9,730 nucleotides of DNA, taken from the NCBI GenBank assembly GCA_029940345.1, contig JAOZRC010000155.1, positions 1 through 9,730 on the forward strand, given 5' to 3'. Shown one piece after another: positions 5,817 to 9,730 of this stretch. The DNA is from Desulfobacterales bacterium (GTDB lineage: Bacteria; Desulfobacterota; Desulfobacteria; Desulfobacterales; JAUCGF01). Position 1 is the first letter of the stretch; each line of letters begins with the position of its first letter. Made by a program: the position numbers and the translations under genes. Under the pieces are notes generated by a model. That model was not told where the DNA came from, made no database searches, and worked only from the letters and a program-made list of their open reading frames with translations.

Positions 5817-6545
5817 ATGATGAAAACGTTTTTGCTCGCCGCCGGCAAAGGGACGCGGCTAAGGCCTTACACTTCCGTTATCCCCAAATGTCTGATCCCA
5901 ATACATGGCAAACCGCTTCTTGAAATATGGATTAAACTTTTGGAGAAGTGCGGTGTCAGTGAAATTCTGATCAACACCCATCATCATGCTGATAAGGTCG
6001 AACGTTTTCTGAAACGAATCCGCCCGAATGTAAAGCCGGAAATCACACTGCTATACGAAAAAAAATTGCTTGGCAGCGGAGGGACAATTTGGATGAACCG
6101 CAGCGCCGTAATAAATGAAAAAAAATTCCTGATTATTTATGCGGACAACCTGACAACGCTTGATCTTAAACGAATGATCAGACAGCATGACGACTACAGC
6201 GCTCTTGGCGGAATCCTTACAATGGGTTTGATCCATGCGCCGGTTCCCCGTGAATGTGGGATAGTTAAACTTGATAACACCCAAAAAATTGTTAGCTTTA
6301 TAGAAAAACCAAATAATCCCGCTTCTGATCTTGCCAACGGGGGTGTTTATGTGGCAACACCTGAAATATTTTCCTTTTTTACCGATAGCTGTATCAGGCA
6401 GACTGACACTGTATGTGATCTGGGATTTCATCTGTTTCCGAAATTAGTCGGAAAAATGTATGGATATGAAATTAAAGAATATTTACGAGATATCGGAACA
6501 ATCGAATCTTATGATGCGGCTATTCGGGAGTGGCATGTTCGTTAA
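5817..6545 (+). CDS. Sugar-1-phosphate nucleotidyltransferase (HddC / mannose-1-phosphate guanylyltransferase-like)
   Basis: Transfers a nucleotide from NTP to a sugar 1-phosphate, releasing pyrophosphate. The 242 residues show LAAGKGTRLRP (7-17), PK (23-24), GSGGT (86-90), YAD with D110 as a metal ligand, EKP (163-165), NGGVY (174-178) and the C-terminal DIGT (225-228) typical of mannose- and heptose-type transferases. It is the short, single-domain form. Two ATGs are adjacent (5817 and 5820) and I cannot separate them. The first abuts the epimerase stop and there is no good Shine-Dalgarno, which points to coupling. Beside an HddA-type kinase, HddC (GDP-heptose formation) is the natural role, but the motifs do not fix base or sugar specificity. 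Confidence 0.85.
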   Translation: MMKTFLLAAGKGTRLRPYTSVIPKCLIPIHGKPLLEIWIKLLEKCGVSEILINTHHHADKVERFLKRIRPNVKPEITLLYEKKLLGSGGTIWMNRSAVINEKKFLIIYADNLTTLDLKRMIRQHDDYSALGGILTMGLIHAPVPRECGIVKLDNTQKIVSFIEKPNNPASDLANGGVYVATPEIFSFFTDSCIRQTDTVCDLGFHLFPKLVGKMYGYEIKEYLRDIGTIESYDAAIREWHVR

Positions 6546-6551
6546 TTCGTA

Positions 6552-6578
6552 AAGGTTCTGTTGTTCTATCACAACCTT
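6552..6578. repeat. Inverted repeat between the sugar cassette and the NusG paralogue
   Basis: aaggtt (6552-6557) and aacctt (6573-6578) are perfect 6-bp arms around a 15-base loop, in the 69-bp gap after the nucleotidyltransferase. No U-tract follows, so this is not a classical terminator. A second tiny palindrome, ccgattcgg, lies at 6588-6596. Either could be a weak attenuator or chance. Confidence 0.25.
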
Positions 6579-6614
6579 AATTCAATACCGATTCGGGTTG
6601 AAAGTGATTTATAA

Positions 6615-7142
6615 ATGGCAAAATCTAAACAGCCTCATTTTTGGTACGTCCTGCATGCGCGCAGCCGGTGCGAAAATAACCTCCATTACTGCCTGGGAAA
6701 GAGAGAACTGGAATCTTTTCTTCCGAAAATCCGGGTACCGAGCAAGCGTAAGGATCGTAAACTGATGATTCAAAAACCGCTGTTTCCCGGGTATACTTTC
6801 GTAAGAACGAATCTGGACCGGTATGAGCATTATTGTATTGTGAAATCAGCCGGTTTTGTACGTATCATCGGTAATCGTTTGGGGCCGTTAACGGTTCCGC
6901 GAGAAGCGGTGGATTCTTTGAAAATCATAGTCGAAACAGGACTACCGATTGTTACCGGGCGCCGGTTTAGAAAAAAGGAACACATAATGGTCGTTTCCGG
7001 TCCTTTTGCCGGCGTTACCGGTTATTTTTCCAGCTATCGCGGCAAAGGACGCGTCATTGTCAATATTGATGCGCTCAATCAGTTTGCATCCGTCGAAATC
7101 GAAGCGGATGAGATTGAAAAGGTTCCTGAAATCTTACGATAA
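6615..7142 (+). CDS. NusG-family transcription antiterminator paralogue (RfaH/UpxY-like)
   Basis: Predicted to bind elongating RNA polymerase and reduce pausing or termination. The 175 residues hold an N-terminal NGN domain (about 8-110), with FWYVLHARSR (9-18), a basic patch K44-K49 and KPLFPGYTFVR (54-64), and a C-terminal KOW domain (about 125-170) containing SGPFAGVTGYF. Specialised NusG paralogues of this length (RfaH, UpxY, LoaP) usually act on long operons for surface polysaccharides or secondary metabolites. Here the gene lies 69 bp downstream of the sugar cassette and upstream of housekeeping genes, so its target may be elsewhere. The ATG at 6615 has only a weak aaagtga Shine-Dalgarno. 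General NusG is unlikely, since that gene normally sits by secE and rplK. Confidence 0.87.
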   Translation: MAKSKQPHFWYVLHARSRCENNLHYCLGKRELESFLPKIRVPSKRKDRKLMIQKPLFPGYTFVRTNLDRYEHYCIVKSAGFVRIIGNRLGPLTVPREAVDSLKIIVETGLPIVTGRRFRKKEHIMVVSGPFAGVTGYFSSYRGKGRVIVNIDALNQFASVEIEADEIEKVPEILR

Positions 7143-7146
7143 CACC

Positions 7147-7175
7147 TTGACTTTTTATTAATTTGTAGCTAATAG
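7147..7175 (+). promoter_or_regulatory. Likely sigma-70 promoter of the HU-like gene
   Basis: TTGACT (7147-7152), a 17-bp gap and TAATAG (7170-7175) would start transcription near 7182, about 38 bases before the ATG. It begins just after the NusG-paralogue stop and would drive the HU-like gene and holB independently of the sugar cassette. Confidence 0.5.
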
Positions 7176-7219
7176 AGAAACTAATAGGATTCGGAATATA
7201 TTTTAATAAAGGTGAACTG

Positions 7220-7513
7220 ATGAATAAATTGGAGTTAGTTGCCGCTTTAAAAGCGAAGGCTCACATGACAAAAGCTGAGGCGGCTGAGGTTGTTCAAATT
7301 TTTTTTGATGAGATGGCTAGTGCTTTAGCCCGGGGAGAACGCGTCGAAATTCGCGGACTTTGCAGTTTTTTTGTTAAAGAGTATAAAAGTTACACTGGCC
7401 GAAACCCGAAAACCGGTGAAAAAGTGACGATCAAACCCAAAAAACTGCCATTTTTCAAATCGGGTAAAGAACTGAAAGAGCGTGTAAATGGTATTAACGC
7501 CCAAAAGGCATGA
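7220..7513 (+). CDS. HU/IHF-family nucleoid-associated DNA-binding protein
   Basis: Small dimeric protein that bends DNA and helps organise the nucleoid. The 97 residues match the family: helical N-terminus MNKLELVAALKAKA with a TKAEAAEVV turn, the core IRGLCSFFVKEY (44-55), the arm signature GRNPKTGE (60-67, P63 as the intercalating proline), KPKKLPFFKSGKELKERV (72-89) and a short tail. IRGLCSFF replaces the more common IRGFGSF and is a variant I associate with Desulfobacterota. It resembles IHF-beta as much as HU, so I leave the symbol blank. AAAGGTGA at 7208-7215 supports the ATG at 7220. holB begins 10 bp after its stop. Confidence 0.95.
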   Translation: MNKLELVAALKAKAHMTKAEAAEVVQIFFDEMASALARGERVEIRGLCSFFVKEYKSYTGRNPKTGEKVTIKPKKLPFFKSGKELKERVNGINAQKA

Positions 7514-7523
7514 TTGACATTTC

Positions 7524-8579
7524 GTGTGCGGATTTGAAAAAATCATTGGCCAAACACAGCCAATCAGCATTTTAACCACCCTCCATCAGAATGGAAATGT
7601 TCCCCATGCGCTTCTTTTCATCGGAAACGAAGGCATTGGTAAACACACTACCGCTGACATTTTTGCAATGCTCTGTAATTGTTTGGGAAACGTTAATGAT
7701 AACCTGACAGTTTCCAAGCAAAAGATCACAGACGGCACGCACGCTACTTTAGCGCGGAACCCGTATAACCCGTGCGGTGTTTGTAGGGTATGTCGAAAAA
7801 TAAAATCGGGAAGCCATCCCGATATTATTCGGATTAAACCATCAGGACAAGTCATCAAAATCGAACAAATCCGTGATTTGTGCCTCGTTATCGCCCTGAA
7901 ACCTTATACGGCCAAATTAAGGGTGGTGATCATAGATAATGCACAAACGATGAATCCGGCTGCCGCGAATGCGCTGCTTAAAGTATTGGAAGAGCCACCT
8001 GATCGAACTGTTTTTATCCTGATTGCGGAAAATAGAAGGGATCTGCTGCCAACAATCACCTCCCGTTGCCAGCCAATTCGATTTCATCCGATCCCTCTTC
8101 AACATATCAAAGAGATGTTGATGATCAAAAAAAATATTTCGTCTGAGAAAGCGGCGGTCCTGGCAGCAATGTCTCATGGCAGCTTTGCCAAAGCGATGTC
8201 CTTGTTAGAAAATGATTGGCTAAACCGACGCAATCTGCTTCTTGGTGCTATCTGGCCAGACTCGCTTAATTCGCCCACTTTACAATCGCCTGCGATGATT
8301 TTGGCGCTCTCGGCAAGGTTTTCCCGGGAAAAAAATAACATCAATGAACTATTAGACGGAATTAAGTCATGGCTGCGAGACCTGCTGATTTTTCGGTATT
8401 GCCCTGAAAAAATTATAAATTATGATTTAACAGATAAAATTCGCTATCTGTCTGAAAAGAATACAATTGGAACACTGCTGGCAAAACTGGAAGCCGTTCA
8501 GACAGCCCAAAAAAAAATTCAGGCAAACGCCAATTTGCGTTTAACCTTAGACAGTCTGTTTATACGACTCATACGCTAA
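7524..8579 (+). CDS. holB: DNA polymerase III subunit delta' (clamp-loader AAA+ protein)
   Basis: Delta' is part of the clamp loader that places the beta clamp on primed DNA. The 351 residues open with FEKIIGQTQPISIL, then a P-loop-like GNEGIGKHT (34-42), a zinc module C84-x2-C87-x2-C90 with C51 or C53 as the likely fourth ligand, VVIIDNAQTMN (134-144) in the Walker B region and the sensor/arginine-finger motif TSRCQ (179-183). About 30 residues separate C51/C53 from the CxxCxxC, a fairly long gap. A C-terminal helical domain follows. The frame is closed upstream by TGA at 7515-7517, so the GTG at 7524 is the earliest possible start. It has no clear Shine-Dalgarno and lies 10 bp after the HU-like stop, suggesting coupling. 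DnaX is excluded by length and domain content. Confidence 0.92.
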   Translation: MCGFEKIIGQTQPISILTTLHQNGNVPHALLFIGNEGIGKHTTADIFAMLCNCLGNVNDNLTVSKQKITDGTHATLARNPYNPCGVCRVCRKIKSGSHPDIIRIKPSGQVIKIEQIRDLCLVIALKPYTAKLRVVIIDNAQTMNPAAANALLKVLEEPPDRTVFILIAENRRDLLPTITSRCQPIRFHPIPLQHIKEMLMIKKNISSEKAAVLAAMSHGSFAKAMSLLENDWLNRRNLLLGAIWPDSLNSPTLQSPAMILALSARFSREKNNINELLDGIKSWLRDLLIFRYCPEKIINYDLTDKIRYLSEKNTIGTLLAKLEAVQTAQKKIQANANLRLTLDSLFIRLIR

Positions 8580-8682
8580 TAGTTATAAGTTGAAAATTTC
8601 AAATTATCATGTAACTCATTACCCATTTTTACTTGTAACTTCAGGCTGGTAACTTCAAACTTGTAACTTGTAACTTTCGAGT
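8580..8682. other. holB-ricT intergenic region
   Basis: 103 bp with no gene. It holds a near-perfect AT-rich palindrome, ttgaaa-a-tttcaa (8590-8602), and then the heptamer array. I find no purine-rich ribosome site close to the ATG at 8683 and no confident promoter. Confidence 0.5.
8628..8676. repeat. Seven-base tandem repeat upstream of ricT
   Basis: Seven consecutive heptamers run over 49 bp. Exact gtaactt occurs at 8635, 8649, 8663 and 8670. The units between and before (tttactt at 8628, caggctg at 8642, caaactt at 8656) are decayed to differing degrees. A further gtaact lies out of phase at 8611. The array ends 6 bp before the ricT ATG, in the place where a Shine-Dalgarno would normally be. 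Confidence 0.75.
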
Positions 8683-9552
8683 ATGTATAAGATCGTCGGA
8701 ATAAAATTTAAGCCGGGCGGCAAAGTATACGATTTTGATTCGGGTGCATTCGTGCTTAAAAAAGGGGATGAAGTGATTGTTGAAACCCGGCATGGCCTTG
8801 GGTATGGATATGTCGCTTCTCCACCAGCCACTTGCGAAGATAAACCGCTGGACAGACTGTTAAAAAAAGTATTTCGCCTGGCCAATGAAAAAGACTTCAT
8901 CCAGCGGGATAAAAATATTGAAGCGGAAAAGAAAGCGCATATTTTCTGTCAGGAATGCATTAAGCAACTGGGTTTAAAGATGAACCTTTTCGCTGTTGAA
9001 AGCACTTTTGACTCTAGTAAATTCACCTTTTTTTTTACATCTGACGGACGTGTTGATTTTCGACAACTGGTAAAAATGCTTGTAAGAGAGCTTAGTGTTC
9101 GGGTCGAGATGCGTCAAGTGGGCATCCGTAGCCAATCGCGGATGTGCGGAGGTTTAGGAAGATGCGGACGTGTTTTGTGCTGCACTTCTTTTCTGGATAA
9201 GTTTGGTCCGGTATCAATACGAATGGCCAAAGAACAAGGACTGTCACTGAATCCGACCAAAATTTCGGGTCAATGCGGTCGCTTAATGTGCTGCCTGACG
9301 TATGAATATGAAACCTACATGAAACTGAAAGAAAAATATCCCCGTATCGGTAGTATCGTCAAAACAGGCAATGGCGAGGGAAGGGTGATTCGGCACAATC
9401 CGATTAACAACCGTGTGGCCATCCGGTTGGAAGACGGCTTTGATACTGAAATTAACATTGAAGATATCATCAGTTCTAAGAACAAATCGCAACCCCTAAA
9501 TAAAAATTATAAAAAAAGAAACAAAGCATCCAAACACCGTAGACGGGATTAA
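8683..9552 (+). CDS. ricT: PSP1-domain protein, RicT (YaaT) family
   Basis: RicT-type PSP1 proteins are known from Bacillus as part of the Fe-S-containing Ric complex that affects RNA processing; the role in Gram-negative bacteria is less clear. The 289 residues begin with MYKIVGIKFKPGGKVYDFD and continue with the PSP1 core (about 60-150), including FFFTSDGRVDFRQLVK (116-131) and GIRSQ. Two cysteine clusters follow: MCGGLGRCGRVLCC (C155, C161, C166, C167) and GQCGRLMCC (C198, C203, C204), the probable Fe-S ligands. A lysine/arginine-rich tail (266-289) may bind RNA. It follows holB, as it does in many genomes, including Bacillus. The ATG at 8683 matches the family N-terminus but lacks a Shine-Dalgarno. 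Confidence 0.93.
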   Translation: MYKIVGIKFKPGGKVYDFDSGAFVLKKGDEVIVETRHGLGYGYVASPPATCEDKPLDRLLKKVFRLANEKDFIQRDKNIEAEKKAHIFCQECIKQLGLKMNLFAVESTFDSSKFTFFFTSDGRVDFRQLVKMLVRELSVRVEMRQVGIRSQSRMCGGLGRCGRVLCCTSFLDKFGPVSIRMAKEQGLSLNPTKISGQCGRLMCCLTYEYETYMKLKEKYPRIGSIVKTGNGEGRVIRHNPINNRVAIRLEDGFDTEINIEDIISSKNKSQPLNKNYKKRNKASKHRRRD

Positions 9553-9730
9553 TTGTCAGAATACGGCATTCTTCAATTTCCGGTTTAGACTTTCCTGAAA
9601 CTACAAGGATTCAGTTTAATAAGAATTAAGACCGTAATTATCGTTTAGGTTCAGGCCATATGCCAAAGAATAACAGGCATCCTTCATTTTCCGCTTAACA
9701 CTTTAAAGGAGTGCTGAACCGAAGGTTTAG
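9553..9730. other. Non-coding right edge with a degenerate direct repeat
   Basis: No gene or terminator is evident in these 178 bases. Two 29-bp segments, 9565-9593 and 9676-9704, match at 24 positions in direct orientation 111 bp apart. The second runs directly into taaaggagtgc (9704-9714), an 11-nt string that also occurs inverted in the left-edge palindrome (188-198). An aaagga-type ribosome site for a gene beyond the window is another reading of that last motif. Confidence 0.4.

Noticed and set aside
6051..6431. 126-codon minus-strand frame inside the nucleotidyltransferase
   Set aside because: Antisense shadow of a gene with clear catalytic motifs.
8628..8676. Heptamer array read as a CRISPR
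   Set aside because: Units are 7 bp with no unique spacers, and no cas genes are nearby.
9658..9698. Short plus-strand frame starting MPKNNRHPSF
   Set aside because: Only 12 codons, with no ribosome site, and it overlaps the degenerate direct repeat.

Overview
The window reads as chromosome of a Gram-negative bacterium, most likely a Desulfobacterota (deltaproteobacterial) lineage. The reasons are the HU/IHF-like protein with an 'IRGLCSFF' core followed by holB and a PSP1/RicT gene, and a heptose-type sugar-activation cassette that implies LPS or another surface glycan. The taxonomic call is inference from remembered family and gene-order patterns. Base composition is moderate overall, with a strikingly AT-rich patch at about 320-660.

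Layout. (1) 1-421 holds the edge of a possible minus-strand gene, a roughly 100-bp nested palindrome (96-196) and an AT-rich block with two small palindromes. (2) 422-3479 is a purine-salvage island. A plus-strand purine nucleoside phosphorylase (PNP) carries an extra N-terminus that looks like the start of an IS4/IS1634-type transposase. It converges on, and overlaps by 47 bp, a tight minus-strand operon surE-mtnP-apt. (3) 3480-3672 is a divergent promoter region. (4) 3673-6545 is a plus-strand nucleotide-sugar cassette: a GHMP heptose-7-phosphate-type kinase, an NAD-dependent epimerase with an inserted Cys4 module, and a sugar-1-phosphate nucleotidyltransferase. (5) 6615-7142 is a NusG paralogue of the RfaH/UpxY kind. 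(6) 7220-9552 is a housekeeping run: HU/IHF-like protein, DNA polymerase III delta' (holB) and a RicT-type PSP1 protein, with a 7-bp-period repeat just upstream of ricT. (7) 9553-9730 is non-coding.

How the genes work together. SurE can dephosphorylate nucleoside monophosphates. PNP phosphorolyses 6-oxopurine nucleosides, MTA phosphorylase releases adenine from methylthioadenosine, and Apt turns adenine into AMP, so the two facing units form one salvage route. The kinase and nucleotidyltransferase resemble the HddA and HddC steps of GDP-heptose synthesis. The epimerase would tailor the activated sugar, and the NusG paralogue is the type of factor that promotes read-through of long surface-polysaccharide operons.

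The most unusual item is the in-frame transposase-leader/PNP fusion. I do not see a defence system, CRISPR array, RNA gene or complete mobile element in this window.
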